The notes under the pieces are model-generated. The model saw only the letters and a list, made by a program, of their open reading frames with translations, was not told where the DNA came from and ran no database searches. A DNA stretch of 64,000 nt from Bacillota bacterium (lineage in GTDB: Bacteria; Bacillota; Clostridia; Tissierellales; Gottschalkiaceae). Position 1 is the first letter of the stretch. Each line of letters opens with the position of its first letter. Both the position numbers and the translations under genes were made by a program. This document shows positions 9,145-18,267 of this stretch, one piece after another. Location: contig JAEZUY010000010.1 of NCBI GenBank assembly GCA_023420895.1, forward strand, positions 1 through 64,000, written 5' to 3'.

Positions 9145-9246
9145 TTAAAATGCAAGCACTGTAATTATATTTTAAATCAGATTTGCAGAATGAAAGTAAA
9201 AGCCCTTATAGATGAAATATCTCGGGAAATTTAAAGGATGATATAT

Positions 9247-10230
9247 ATGAAAATTATGGCGATGTATAATGAATATTATGAAGCTTTATTCACTGACGGA
9301 GTTTTAACGGAATACAGAGTGAGGCCGGAAATCGGGAGTGGCAAAGTGTATTTTTACAATATCGTTAAAGGATTCTGCATTATGAAATCTGCAGTTTACA
9401 TGCCTGAAACTAAGAATAAAAGCGATATTGAATTTGACGAAAACTTCTCTATAATCCACCATATAAAAAAGGGAGAAGGGTATATTTCTTTAGAAAACGG
9501 TCTTACATCTCATTTCACTGACGGAGATTTTGTAATATATCAGGGAGAGGGAAAGTATACGGATTCGGGAACAGACAGCACTATGGAAATCATAACTCTT
9601 CTCATAGACAGGGCTGAGCTTGCAGATTCTTTTAAATCGGTTTACGGAATGAATGAAGATCATTTCAGATTTATTTCTGAAGGCCTTTTTTCATATGAAG
9701 GACTGATGATTTCAAAGATTCTTGCAGGAATGTATCAGTTTTTAAGAGAAGTCGAGGAAGCGATAGAAAATAAAGAAGTATTTGCTCTTAAATTCAAAGC
9801 ATTAGAACTGCTCTACAGAGATGCTCTTTATTATGACGATTATAAAAAGCATCAGAAATTCTTCTATAAAAAAGAATATATAGAGACAGTGAGCAGAATA
9901 AGAAAATATATACACGAACACTATGATGAGTCTATAAGCATAGATTTACTGTCTCAGGAATTTGCAATCAACAGGACTTATCTAAAAGAAATATTTGCCA
10001 ATACATACGGAATGCCGGTCATGACTTATCTAAGGAATATCAGAATGCAGAAAGCGGCAGAATTTCTGGAAGATGATGAAATGAGGATAATAGATATAGC
10101 GGGAAAGCTGGGATATTCTAATCCGAGCAAATTTTCAAAAGCTTTTTTAGAATATCATGGCGTTCTTCCGTCAGAAATAAGAAAGGGAAGGAAAAAAAGA
10201 AAAAAGGAAAAAAGGAAAAAGAAAAACTGA
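9247..10230 (+). CDS. AraC family transcriptional regulator
   Basis: A 327-residue regulator. Start choice: AAAGGA at 9233-9238 fits ATG 9247 better than the in-frame ATG 9238. The N-terminal 200 residues are a sensor region of unclear ligand. Residues about 215-320 hold the two helix-turn-helix motifs of the AraC/XylS domain (SISIDLLSQEFAINRTYLKEIF and IIDIAGKLGYSNPSKFSKAF). The C-terminal tail is a run of Lys/Arg. Adjacent to an ABC exporter-fold pair, it has the arrangement of YbtA-type siderophore regulators, and a Fur-like site lies upstream. It probably activates the downstream pair (inference). Confidence 0.85.
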   Translation: MKIMAMYNEYYEALFTDGVLTEYRVRPEIGSGKVYFYNIVKGFCIMKSAVYMPETKNKSDIEFDENFSIIHHIKKGEGYISLENGLTSHFTDGDFVIYQGEGKYTDSGTDSTMEIITLLIDRAELADSFKSVYGMNEDHFRFISEGLFSYEGLMISKILAGMYQFLREVEEAIENKEVFALKFKALELLYRDALYYDDYKKHQKFFYKKEYIETVSRIRKYIHEHYDESISIDLLSQEFAINRTYLKEIFANTYGMPVMTYLRNIRMQKAAEFLEDDEMRIIDIAGKLGYSNPSKFSKAFLEYHGVLPSEIRKGRKKRKKEKRKKKN

Positions 10231-10285
10231 AAATGAAAAATAAAAGAGATTCTGATATAGAAACGGTCAGATTCAATTCATTCAG

Positions 10286-10348
10286 AGAATAGCTCAGGAG
10301 CTGGAAATTCAGGAAAAAGTTTTCGGCTTTCCGGGCTATTCTTTTTTC
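10286..10348 (+). terminator. Terminator after the AraC gene
   Basis: AGAATAGC (10286-10293) pairs with GCTATTCT (10335-10342) around an inner GGAAA/TTTCC stem, followed by TTTTTC. It separates the AraC gene from the ABC pair, which therefore needs its own promoter. Confidence 0.65.
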
Positions 10349-10361
10349 TTTACAGAGTAGT

Positions 10362-10386
10362 TAATAGTCATTATCAGTTATATAAT
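10362..10386 (+). promoter_or_regulatory. Fur-box-like operator over the promoter of the ABC pair
   Basis: TAATAGTCATTATCA (10362-10376) matches the Fur 15-mer TGATAATNATTATCA at 12 of 14 positions. It lies directly upstream of a TATAAT -10 box at 10381-10386. An operator in the -35/-10 region is the classic place for iron repression. Confidence 0.55.
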
Positions 10387-10448
10387 GAAAATACCAGTAC
10401 AGCAGATACTGATTATCAAAACTGAAGATTAAAGAAAGGAGAAAAATT

Positions 10449-12203
10449 ATGAATTCTTATTTGAGAGTTATAAGATTTGCAGAAAGCAGTGGCAGAAAAA
10501 TGGCTGCCGCAATAGCAGTTCTCTTGATATCTGTTCTGTGCAATATTCTGCCTTATTTCATTTTTTCGAAAATTTTCATAGATGTTATAAGCAGAAATGT
10601 AGATATGCAGGAGGTCTTGAAATCAGCACTCATGATAGGAGCTTTTTTAATTGCAAGACAGATTCTATATACTCTCGGACTCGATATGACTCACTCTCTT
10701 GCATATGAAACGCTTAAAAATATAAGAAAATCTGTTGCAGAAAAGATGATGAGAATTTCACTGGGAACTATAGAAAGTCAGGGAAGAGGAGGCATTAAAA
10801 AGCTTTTCGTTGAAGATATCGAATCACTGGAACTGATACTTGCACACGGTTTTCCGGAAGGGATATCTAATATGATTGCGGCTGCTGCAGTTTTAATAAC
10901 TGTATTCGTGATACATCCGGTTTTAGGTCTTTGCATAGTGCTGAATATAATAGCCGGCGGAATATTCATGGGAATCATGATGAAAAAAGGAATGGAGAAA
11001 ATGGGTCCTTACTATGAAGCCGTAAAATATATGGGAGACACATTAGTAGACTATGTAAACGGGATGGAAGTAGTAAAAGTATTCAATCAGACCGGCAGAA
11101 CTTTTGAAAGATACGAAAAGGCTGTTACAGACTACAGAGACTATACTTATGACTGGAACGATTCATGTATAAAGCCGATGGCTGTCTGTTCAGTAATGCT
11201 TTCAACACCGCTTCTCTTTGTAGTTCCGGCCGGAGGGATTCTGTACATAAACGGAATATTAAGTCTGAGCGGACTTATAACGGCATCTCTTCTCTCTATG
11301 AGCATAGGAGTTCCGCTTATGAGAGTAGCAACTTTTCTTCCCAATGTGCCGATTCTGGGAGAAAAAAGCAGAAATATTTTTGAGTTTTTAGGAAAGGAAG
11401 AGATTGAAGAATCACAGCTGAAAGATAAGCCTGAGAGATTCGATGTTGAATTCGACAATGTTTCATTCCGCTATAATCCTGAGGAAGAAGAATACACGGT
11501 GAAAGATATTTCATTTAAAACTGAAGAAAATGAGGTTACAGCTCTAGTCGGCGAATCTGGCTCGGGTAAATCCACATTAGTGAAGCTTCTTCTGAGATTC
11601 TGGGATATTGAAAAAGGAAATATAAGGATAGGAGGAACTGATATCAGAGAGATATCGTTTCAGGATTTAATGTCGATGATATATTACGTTTCACAGGATA
11701 ACTTCCTGTTCAAGATGAGTATAAGAGAAAATATGCTTCTCGGAAAAGCTGACGCTTCCGATGAAGAAATCTGGGATGCTTTAAAAGCGGCCAATATATA
11801 TGAAACAGTGTCTTCTCTTCCAGAAGGACTCGACACTGTTGCAGGAATGGGCGGAGCAAAGCTTTCGGGAGGAGAGCTTCAGAGAGTTACGATTGCAAGA
11901 GCAATACTTAAAGATTCACCTATAGTGATTCTCGATGAAGCCACTTCATCTACAGATCCTGAAAATGAAGAGATAATTCAGGCAAGTATAAACAGAATGA
12001 TTTCAGGAAAAACAGTATTTGTAATAGGGCACAGAATGACGACTATATCAGACAGCGACAGGATAATCGTTCTGAAGGACGGAGAAATAAATGCTGAAGG
12101 AAATCATGAAACACTGATGAAAGAATCTGAAATGTACAGAAATCTGTATAATGCGGGAGAGAAGAGCAGAGACTGGAATATAGGAGGTGCTGAAAATGTT
12201 TAA
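10449..12203 (+). CDS. ABC transporter ATPase/permease, YbtP/IrtA-like
   Basis: A 584-residue half-transporter of the exporter fold: six membrane helices in about 1-300, then an NBD with Walker A LVGESGSGKST (about 365), signature LSGGELQR (about 471), Walker B IVILDEATS and H-loop IGHRM. It forms a heterodimer candidate with the overlapping next gene. Pairs of this type next to an AraC regulator in Firmicutes resemble YbtPQ and IrtAB, exporter-fold proteins that import iron-siderophores, and the Fur-like operator supports that. A multidrug exporter is the alternative. Confidence 0.8.
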   Translation: MNSYLRVIRFAESSGRKMAAAIAVLLISVLCNILPYFIFSKIFIDVISRNVDMQEVLKSALMIGAFLIARQILYTLGLDMTHSLAYETLKNIRKSVAEKMMRISLGTIESQGRGGIKKLFVEDIESLELILAHGFPEGISNMIAAAAVLITVFVIHPVLGLCIVLNIIAGGIFMGIMMKKGMEKMGPYYEAVKYMGDTLVDYVNGMEVVKVFNQTGRTFERYEKAVTDYRDYTYDWNDSCIKPMAVCSVMLSTPLLFVVPAGGILYINGILSLSGLITASLLSMSIGVPLMRVATFLPNVPILGEKSRNIFEFLGKEEIEESQLKDKPERFDVEFDNVSFRYNPEEEEYTVKDISFKTEENEVTALVGESGSGKSTLVKLLLRFWDIEKGNIRIGGTDIREISFQDLMSMIYYVSQDNFLFKMSIRENMLLGKADASDEEIWDALKAANIYETVSSLPEGLDTVAGMGGAKLSGGELQRVTIARAILKDSPIVILDEATSSTDPENEEIIQASINRMISGKTVFVIGHRMTTISDSDRIIVLKDGEINAEGNHETLMKESEMYRNLYNAGEKSRDWNIGGAENV

Positions 12204-13935
12204 ATTTTTCAGAAACTATATGAACTTTTCAGGGAAATACAGAAAGGATATAAAAAAAGCGGCAGTCATAGGCTTTTTTGAGGCAATGTTTATCAATATT
12301 CCTATAATGCTCTTTATCTATATGGTATATCTCGCAGTAGAAGGAAATCTGGAGAGCGGAGATATTATAAAGATATCCGCGGCTATGGTTATATCTTTAA
12401 TTATAAGAATAATTCTTCTGATTAAATTCAATGAAACTCAGTTTTTTGTCAGCTATGAAATAGGACATGGAGAGAGAATGAAAATAGGGAGCCATCTTAA
12501 AAGACTGCCTCTCGGCTTTTTCAGTGAAGGAAATCTCGGAAAGATAACTTCTATTCTCACAAACGATCTGAATTTCTACGAAGAGCAGTCTGTAAACGGA
12601 GTTTCGCATATGATAAATGCTTTTACTTCTCTTCTCATAGGCAATATATTCATACTGTTCATGAGCTAGAAGATGGGCATTATATCGATTCTGATTTCTG
12701 TAATGGGACTTTTTGTAATGGAATGGATAAGAAATATCAGTGAGGAAAAGTCTGCTGAAAGACAGGAATCTCAGGAGAAACTCTCCGATTCTGTTCTTGA
12801 CTATATAATGGGAATCAGCCTTATAAAAGCTTTTCCAAAAGAGAATAAAAAGACAGCTGAGCTGATTTCAGCACTTGAAGATACGAGAGCAAAAGCTGTA
12901 GATTATGAGAGATCGATGATTTTTCCAATAATAATACATCTTTCTCTGTTCAGCATCGCCACAGCGTTAATAATATATTTCAGTATAAAAGGACTTTATG
13001 AAGGAGATATAAGTCTGATTTACGCAATGGGACTTTCAGTATTCTCATTCTATATATACATTCCTTTTCAGAGCATAGTTTCAGATGTGGCTGTTCTCAT
13101 GATAGTCGATGCTGTCATGGACAGATTCAGAAAAGTCAAAGAGATAAAGACTATAGATGAGGACGGAAAAGATATAGATCTGAACGGCTACGATATAGAG
13201 TTCGACGGGCTGACATTTTCTTATGACGGAGAGAGAAATGCTCTTGAAGATATCGATACAGTAATGAAGCAGGGAACTATGACTGCACTCGTAGGTCCTT
13301 CAGGTTCCGGTAAAACGACGATGGCGAATATCATAATGAGATTCTGGGATCCGGATTCCGGAGAAATCAGAATGGACGGTGTTCCTCTAACAGATATGAC
13401 CTGCGACAGTCTTCTTAAAAATATATCGGCAGTATTTCAGAGAGTGTATCTTTTCCACGATACGATTAAAAACAATATAAAGTTCGGAAATCCCGAAGCT
13501 GCTGATGAAGAAGTGATAGAAGCCGCAAAAGCGGCAAGATGTCATGACTTTATCATGGAATTTCCTGAAGGATATGACACCATGGTCAGTGAAGGAGGAT
13601 CTTCACTTTCGGGAGGTGAGAAACAGAGAATTTCAATAGCGAGAGCTATACTTAAAGACTCGCCTGTGATTATCATGGATGAAGCGACGTCTGCAGTCGA
13701 CTACAATAATGAGCACTATATACAGGAAGCTGTAGATGAGCTCGTGAAAGGCAAGACGGTGGTAGTAATTGCCCACAGACTTCACACAATAATGAATTCA
13801 GACCAGATAATAGTCTTAGACGAAGGAAAGATTTCTGAAATAGGAACACATGAAGAGCTTCTGTCTCAAAACGGAATCTACAGAAGACTCTGGGACAAAA
13901 GAGAGCAGGCCAGAAACTGGACTGTAAAAAATTAG
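12196..13935 (+). pseudogene. Partner ABC ATPase/permease interrupted by an in-frame TAG
   Basis: The frame from ATG 12196 (AGGAGG 8 bases upstream, overlapping the previous gene by 8 bases) runs 580 codons with a single internal TAG at 12667-12669, codon 158, in the membrane domain. The flanking reading is FILFMS-stop-KMGIIS. Relatives usually have Trp there (an 'SW+' loop), so one TGG to TAG change explains it. The rest is intact: Walker A LVGPSGSGKTT (about 364), LSGGEKQR (about 471), VIIMDEATSAVD and the H-loop IAHRL. TAG is an ordinary stop in this genome. The gene is either freshly inactivated, an error or a readthrough case. The downstream part could start at ATG 12673 but lacks a ribosome site. 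Confidence 0.8.
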
Positions 13936-14051
13936 AATATATTAGAATACAATTGAAAGATTTAACAGATTAAAATTTTTTCAGATAAAATTATATTCCA
14001 ATTTTAGAAGAAGGGCAGAAATGCTTTTTAGAAGTCAGTAAAAATCAATAA

Positions 14052-14080
14052 GTGACCTTAAAAATGATTTATGGTATCAT
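14052..14080 (+). promoter_or_regulatory. Promoter of the sirtuin gene
   Basis: GTGACC (14052-14057), 17 bases and TATCAT (14075-14080) lie 36 bases before the ATG. No terminator is obvious between the ABC gene end and this promoter. Confidence 0.45.
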
Positions 14081-14115
14081 TAGTGTACAGGTGAATATTT
14101 TTTGAGGTGATTTTT

Positions 14116-14928
14116 ATGGGCGAATTAAATATGAAAGATATAGAAAGATTCAGAGAAATTCTGAGAGACAGCAATAATATAGTGTTCTTCGGGGGTGCAG
14201 GAGTATCTACAAACAGCAATATTCCCGATTTCAGATCGGAAGACGGAATATACAATAAGGAGTATGATATAAACTATGCTCCGGAATACCTTCTGAGCCA
14301 CACTTTCTTTGAGAAGAATCCGGATGAATTCTCAAGATACTATAAGGAGAAACTCATTCATCTGGATGCAAAGCCGAATTATGCTCATATAGCGCTGGCT
14401 GAACTTGAGAAAATGGGCAAACTCAAAGCAGTTATAACTCAGAATATAGATAATCTGCATCAGCTTGCAGGTTCTAAGAATGTTCTTGAAATACACGGAA
14501 CGCTCTCAAGACACTACTGCACAGAATGCGGAAAAGAATTTTCAATTGAGTATGTGATGAGAAATATCGGACTTTCAAAATGCAGTTTATGCGGGGGAGT
14601 TGTAAGACCGGATGTAGTCCTTTATGAAGAGGCGCTCAATCCGGACGTTCTCAATGCTGCAGTGGAATACGTGAAAAATGCCGATACTATGATAGTTGCA
14701 GGTTCATCTTTAGTAGTTTATCCTGCAGCGGGACTTGTGAGATATTTCAATGGAAAAAATCTGATAATAATAAATAAAGACAGCACGAAATACGACAGAT
14801 ATGCTGAACTCGTTTTTCATGACGATATCTGCGAAGTATTCGAAGAAGCCATGAAATTCAGAGATCAGCCAGCAGAAGATGCTGAGAAAAAGGCTGAAGA
14901 GCAGACTGATGAACAGCCTGAAAACTAA
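14116..14928 (+). CDS. cobB: NAD-dependent protein deacylase, sirtuin (CobB/Sir2)
   Basis: A 270-residue SIR2-family enzyme that removes acyl groups from lysines using NAD, releasing nicotinamide. Motifs in order are GGAGVST and NIPDFRS (NAD binding), TQNIDNLH, the catalytic His in IHGTLSRHYC, a Zn site of two CxxC pairs (CTECG and CSLCG), and GSSLVVYPAA. The start is ATG 14116 with GAGGTGA 6 bases upstream. An extra acidic tail of about 20 residues (DAEKKAEEQTDEQPEN) lies beyond the normal fold. It is monocistronic, with its own promoter and terminator. The nicotinamide product links it to the nicotinamidase at 39.5 kb. Confidence 0.92.
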   Translation: MGELNMKDIERFREILRDSNNIVFFGGAGVSTNSNIPDFRSEDGIYNKEYDINYAPEYLLSHTFFEKNPDEFSRYYKEKLIHLDAKPNYAHIALAELEKMGKLKAVITQNIDNLHQLAGSKNVLEIHGTLSRHYCTECGKEFSIEYVMRNIGLSKCSLCGGVVRPDVVLYEEALNPDVLNAAVEYVKNADTMIVAGSSLVVYPAAGLVRYFNGKNLIIINKDSTKYDRYAELVFHDDICEVFEEAMKFRDQPAEDAEKKAEEQTDEQPEN

Positions 14929-14960
14929 AAATAGACCTGTAAATAAAAACTAAAATTTTT

Positions 14961-15005
14961 AAGACCCTCTGATATCAGTATCTATACTGAGTCAGGGGGT
15001 TTTTC
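14961..15005 (+). terminator. Terminator after the sirtuin gene
   Basis: AAGACCCTCTGA...CAGTA pairs with TACTGA...TCAGGGGGTTTTTC in a long stem with small mismatches, ending in GTTTTTC. Confidence 0.85.
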
Positions 15006-15080
15006 ATATCAATATTTGTTTTGAGTTTTATATATGATAAAATATATATGTATATTTTAAATTTAGATGGAGGAATATTT

Positions 15081-15575
15081 TTGATTATTTTTGGAATAGA
15101 CCCGGGTATTGCAATCGTCGGATTCGGCGTGATAGAGTATTCGGGAAACAAATTCAGAACGATCGACTACGGCGCAATTATCACAGAGCCGGACACTCCA
15201 TTTCCCCAGAGACTTAAGATAGTTTATGACGAACTTACTAAGCTTTTAGATAAATACAGCCCTGACGCTGTAGCTATCGAGGAGCTCTTTTTTAATAAAA
15301 ACGTTAAAACTGCTATAAATGTCGGACAGGCAAGAGGAGTTCAGCTTCTGGCTGTCGTGAACAAGGGGATTCCGCTATTCGAATACACTCCGCTTCAGGT
15401 CAAACAGGGAGTTGTAGGATACGGAAGAGCAGACAAGAGACAGGTTCAGGAAATGGTTAAGCTCCTTTTAGGACTTAAAAAAATTCCGAAGCCTGACGAT
15501 GTGGCTGATGCTTTAGCAGTTGCAATCTGCCATGCCCACTCGGGAAATTTCGATCAGCTGTTTAAAATAAAATAG
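15081..15575 (+). CDS. ruvC: Holliday junction endonuclease RuvC
   Basis: A 164-residue crossover junction endodeoxyribonuclease that resolves Holliday junctions after RuvAB migration. The start is TTG 15081 with GGAGGA 6 bases upstream; a longer frame upstream has no ribosome site. The catalytic acidic residues are visible: FGIDPG (Asp), AIEELFF (Glu), and PDDVADALAVA (two Asp). Promoter TTGTTT-16-TAAAAT ends at 15043. It heads ruvC-ruvA-ruvB-queA-tgt, an order widespread in Firmicutes. Confidence 0.95.
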   Translation: MIIFGIDPGIAIVGFGVIEYSGNKFRTIDYGAIITEPDTPFPQRLKIVYDELTKLLDKYSPDAVAIEELFFNKNVKTAINVGQARGVQLLAVVNKGIPLFEYTPLQVKQGVVGYGRADKRQVQEMVKLLLGLKKIPKPDDVADALAVAICHAHSGNFDQLFKIK

Positions 15576-15590
15576 ATTAGGGTGTATAAT

Positions 15591-16190
15591 TTGTACGAAT
15601 ATATAATAGGAGATATTGTGGAAGTGTTTGAGGACAGAATAGTCCTTGAGTCGAACAATATAGGATATGCTCTCTACACTTCGAGCAATACGATTCAGAA
15701 TATAAATGAAAGAGAAAATGTTAAGATGAGGACTCATCTTTCAGTGAGAGAAGACGATATGACTCTCTACGGTTTTCTGACTCTTGAAGAGCTTGAGATG
15801 TTCAGACTCCTTCAGACTGTTTCTAAAATAGGGCCTAAAGTCGCAATCGGAGTTCTTTCAGCGCTTACAGCAGGAGAGATAAAAAGAGCGATTCTGTTTG
15901 ATGACGAGAAAACTCTTACGAAAGCTCCTGGAATAGGAAAGAAGACGGCTCAGAGAATGATTCTGGAACTTAAGGACAGAGTGAAGGCTGAAGATATTCT
16001 TCCAGATGAAGGATCTGCTGAGACGGTGATTTCAGGACCGCCTGAAGGAAGCATCGATGAAGCTGTTGAAGCGCTTGTTTCGCTTGGATACGGAAGAAAT
16101 GAAGTATATGCCGTTATGGCGAAATTTGAAACTGACGGAAAGACTGTAGAGGAAATCATCAAATTTGCACTTGTGAATATGGGAAGATAG
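15591..16190 (+). CDS. ruvA: Holliday junction branch migration protein RuvA
   Basis: A 199-residue DNA-binding subunit that forms tetramers on four-way junctions and loads RuvB. The start is TTG 15591, which gives the family-typical N-terminus MYEYIIGD; GTG 15582 in frame is less likely. An OB-fold domain is followed by two helix-hairpin-helix motifs (LQTVSKIGPKVAIGVLSAL and LTKAPGIGKKTAQRMILEL) and a C-terminal RuvB-binding three-helix domain (DEAVEALVSLGY). It is 15 bases after ruvC and 15 before ruvB. Confidence 0.95.
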   Translation: MYEYIIGDIVEVFEDRIVLESNNIGYALYTSSNTIQNINERENVKMRTHLSVREDDMTLYGFLTLEELEMFRLLQTVSKIGPKVAIGVLSALTAGEIKRAILFDDEKTLTKAPGIGKKTAQRMILELKDRVKAEDILPDEGSAETVISGPPEGSIDEAVEALVSLGYGRNEVYAVMAKFETDGKTVEEIIKFALVNMGR

Positions 16191-16205
16191 CGGAGGTGAG
16201 AGATA

Positions 16206-17213
16206 TTGGAAAATGATGACAGATTTATAACTAGAAGCATGAGAGAAGAAGATATTGAAACTGAAGCTTCCTTAAGACCGAAAACGATAGATGAATATAT
16301 AGGACAGGACAAGGTGAAGGAAAACCTCAAGATATTTATAGAAGCGGCAAAGGGAAGAGGAGAAGCTCTTGACCACGTTCTGCTTTACGGACCGCCGGGA
16401 CTCGGAAAGACGACTCTTGCGAATATCATTTCAAACGAGATGAATTCGGATATAAGGGTCACATCGGGACCGGCTATTGAAAAGCCCGGAGATCTTGCGG
16501 CGATTCTCACGAATCTTCAGGAGAACGATGTGCTCTTTATAGACGAGATACACAGACTCAACAGAAGTGTTGAGGAGATTCTCTATCCTGCGATGGAGGA
16601 CTATTCTCTTGATATAATAATCGGAAAGGGACCGAGTGCAAGGTCAATCAGAATAGACCTTTCGAAATTCACTCTTATAGGAGCGACTACGAGAGCGGGA
16701 CTTCTCACATCGCCTCTCAGAGACAGGTTCGGAGTGATGCTGAGACTTGAACTCTACAATGTAGAGCAGCTTACGGATATAGTTGTGAGATCCGCCGATA
16801 TAATCGGAGTCGATATAGATATAGACGGAGCGAGAGAGATTGCAAAGCGTTCAAGAGGAACGCCGAGAATAGCGAACAGAATTCTGAGAAGAGTCAGAGA
16901 CTACGCTCAGGTTCTGAAAGACGGACATATAGATCTTGAAGTTGCAAAAGAGGCGCTGGAGCTGTTTGAAATAGACGAGCTGGGACTCGACAAGACAGAT
17001 ATGAACGTGTTAAAGACTATGATAGAGAAATTCGGCGGAGGACCTGTAGGGCTAGATACGCTTGCCGCATCTACAGGAGAAGAGAGAGGAACTATAGAAG
17101 ACGTCTATGAGCCTTATCTCATCCAGCTCGGATTTATAAACAGAACGCCTAGAGGAAGAGTCGTGACTAAAAACTGCTACGACTACTTCGGACTTGAATA
17201 TAAAGGCGATTAA
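16206..17213 (+). CDS. ruvB: Holliday junction branch migration ATPase RuvB
   Basis: A 335-residue AAA+ motor that drives branch migration with RuvA. It has Walker A GPPGLGKTTLA (about 62), Walker B VLFIDEIHRL, sensor 1 GATTRAG, the arginine-finger region LTSPLRDRFG and a C-terminal winged helix ending in NRTPRGRV. The length is normal. The start is TTG 16206 behind GGAGGTGAG. Confidence 0.97.
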   Translation: MENDDRFITRSMREEDIETEASLRPKTIDEYIGQDKVKENLKIFIEAAKGRGEALDHVLLYGPPGLGKTTLANIISNEMNSDIRVTSGPAIEKPGDLAAILTNLQENDVLFIDEIHRLNRSVEEILYPAMEDYSLDIIIGKGPSARSIRIDLSKFTLIGATTRAGLLTSPLRDRFGVMLRLELYNVEQLTDIVVRSADIIGVDIDIDGAREIAKRSRGTPRIANRILRRVRDYAQVLKDGHIDLEVAKEALELFEIDELGLDKTDMNVLKTMIEKFGGGPVGLDTLAASTGEERGTIEDVYEPYLIQLGFINRTPRGRVVTKNCYDYFGLEYKGD

Positions 17214-17230
17214 GCAGGACAGGTGAGTAT

Positions 17231-18256
17231 ATGAAAAAAAGTGATTTTTATTTTGATCTTCCGGAAGAGCTGATAGCTCAGGTTCCGATAAAGAACAGAA
17301 CAGAGTCGAGACTTTTAGTTCTCGACAAAGAATCCGGAGAAGTTGAACATAGAAGTTTTAAAGATATAACGGACTATCTCGAAGAAGGAGATACTCTGAT
17401 ACTGAACGATACTAAAGTCATTCCGGCGAGACTTTACGGAAGAAAAGAGAAGACTGGAGGGGCTGTCGAAGTTCTTCTTCTGAAAAACACGGAAGGGGAC
17501 AGATGGGAAGTTCTGGTGAAACCCGGAAAGAAAGCGAGACCGGGCGGCAGAATAGAATTCGGAGACGGACAGCTCAAATGCGAAGTTGAAGATATAATTG
17601 AAGACGGGAAGAGAGTCGTAAGATTCGAATACGACGGAATATTCAACGAGATACTGGATGAGCTCGGAGAAATGCCTCTTCCTCCTTATATAACGGAAAA
17701 ACTTAAAGACAAAGACAGATACCAGACGGTTTACGCTAAGAACGAAGGTTCGGCTGCGGCTCCGACTGCAGGTCTTCATTTCACAAAAGAGATGCTCGAG
17801 AAGATAGAAAAGAGCGGAGTGAATATAGGATACGTCACTCTTCACGTGGGTCTTGGAACTTTCAGACCGGTAAAAGAGGAAGATATAGACGACCATATAA
17901 TGCATACTGAGTATTATGAGATAAGCCCTGAAGTTGCAGAGCTTGTGAACGATACGAAGAAAAGAGGAAAGTCGGTGGTTGCTGTGGGAACGACTTCGGT
18001 CAGAACTCTTGAATCGTGTGCAGATGAAAACGGAAATGCCGCAGCGAAACACGCAAATACGGATATATTCATATATCCGGGATATAAATTCAAGATAGTG
18101 GACAAGATAATAACTAATTTCCACCTTCCGGAATCGACGCTCATAATGCTCGTTTCGGCTATGGCTGGAAGAGAAAATGTGCTTAAAGCGTATGAAGAGG
18201 CAGTTAAAGAGAGATACAGATTTTTCTCATTCGGAGACTGCATGATAATCAAGTAG
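17231..18256 (+). CDS. queA: tRNA preQ1(34) S-adenosylmethionine ribosyltransferase-isomerase QueA
   Basis: 341 residues. It converts preQ1 in the tRNA wobble position to epoxyqueuosine using SAM as ribosyl donor. Family marks are FYFDLPEELIAQ at the N-terminus, DTKVIPARLYG, KPGKKARPG, PLPPYI, YQTVYAKNEGSAAAPTAGLH and the late FHLPESTLIMLV. The ATG follows AGGTGAGT. It is coupled with tgt 11 bases downstream. Together they cover the two tRNA-level steps before epoxide reduction. Confidence 0.96.
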   Translation: MKKSDFYFDLPEELIAQVPIKNRTESRLLVLDKESGEVEHRSFKDITDYLEEGDTLILNDTKVIPARLYGRKEKTGGAVEVLLLKNTEGDRWEVLVKPGKKARPGGRIEFGDGQLKCEVEDIIEDGKRVVRFEYDGIFNEILDELGEMPLPPYITEKLKDKDRYQTVYAKNEGSAAAPTAGLHFTKEMLEKIEKSGVNIGYVTLHVGLGTFRPVKEEDIDDHIMHTEYYEISPEVAELVNDTKKRGKSVVAVGTTSVRTLESCADENGNAAAKHANTDIFIYPGYKFKIVDKIITNFHLPESTLIMLVSAMAGRENVLKAYEEAVKERYRFFSFGDCMIIK

Positions 18257-18267
18257 GAGGGATAGAT

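Noticed and set aside
12667..12669. TAG as a recoded sense codon
   Set aside because: TAG ends many certain genes in this window (e.g. 1622, 13935, 17213 uses TAA, 19425 TAG), so general reassignment is excluded.
14062..14080. Fur-box-like palindrome before the sirtuin gene
   Set aside because: TGATTTATGGTATCA matches at only about 9 of 14 positions and overlaps a plain -10 box.
17315..18124. A 269-codon open frame on the minus strand inside queA
   Set aside because: It is antisense to a clear queA with full family motifs, has no ribosome site, and its composition is that of a shadow frame.
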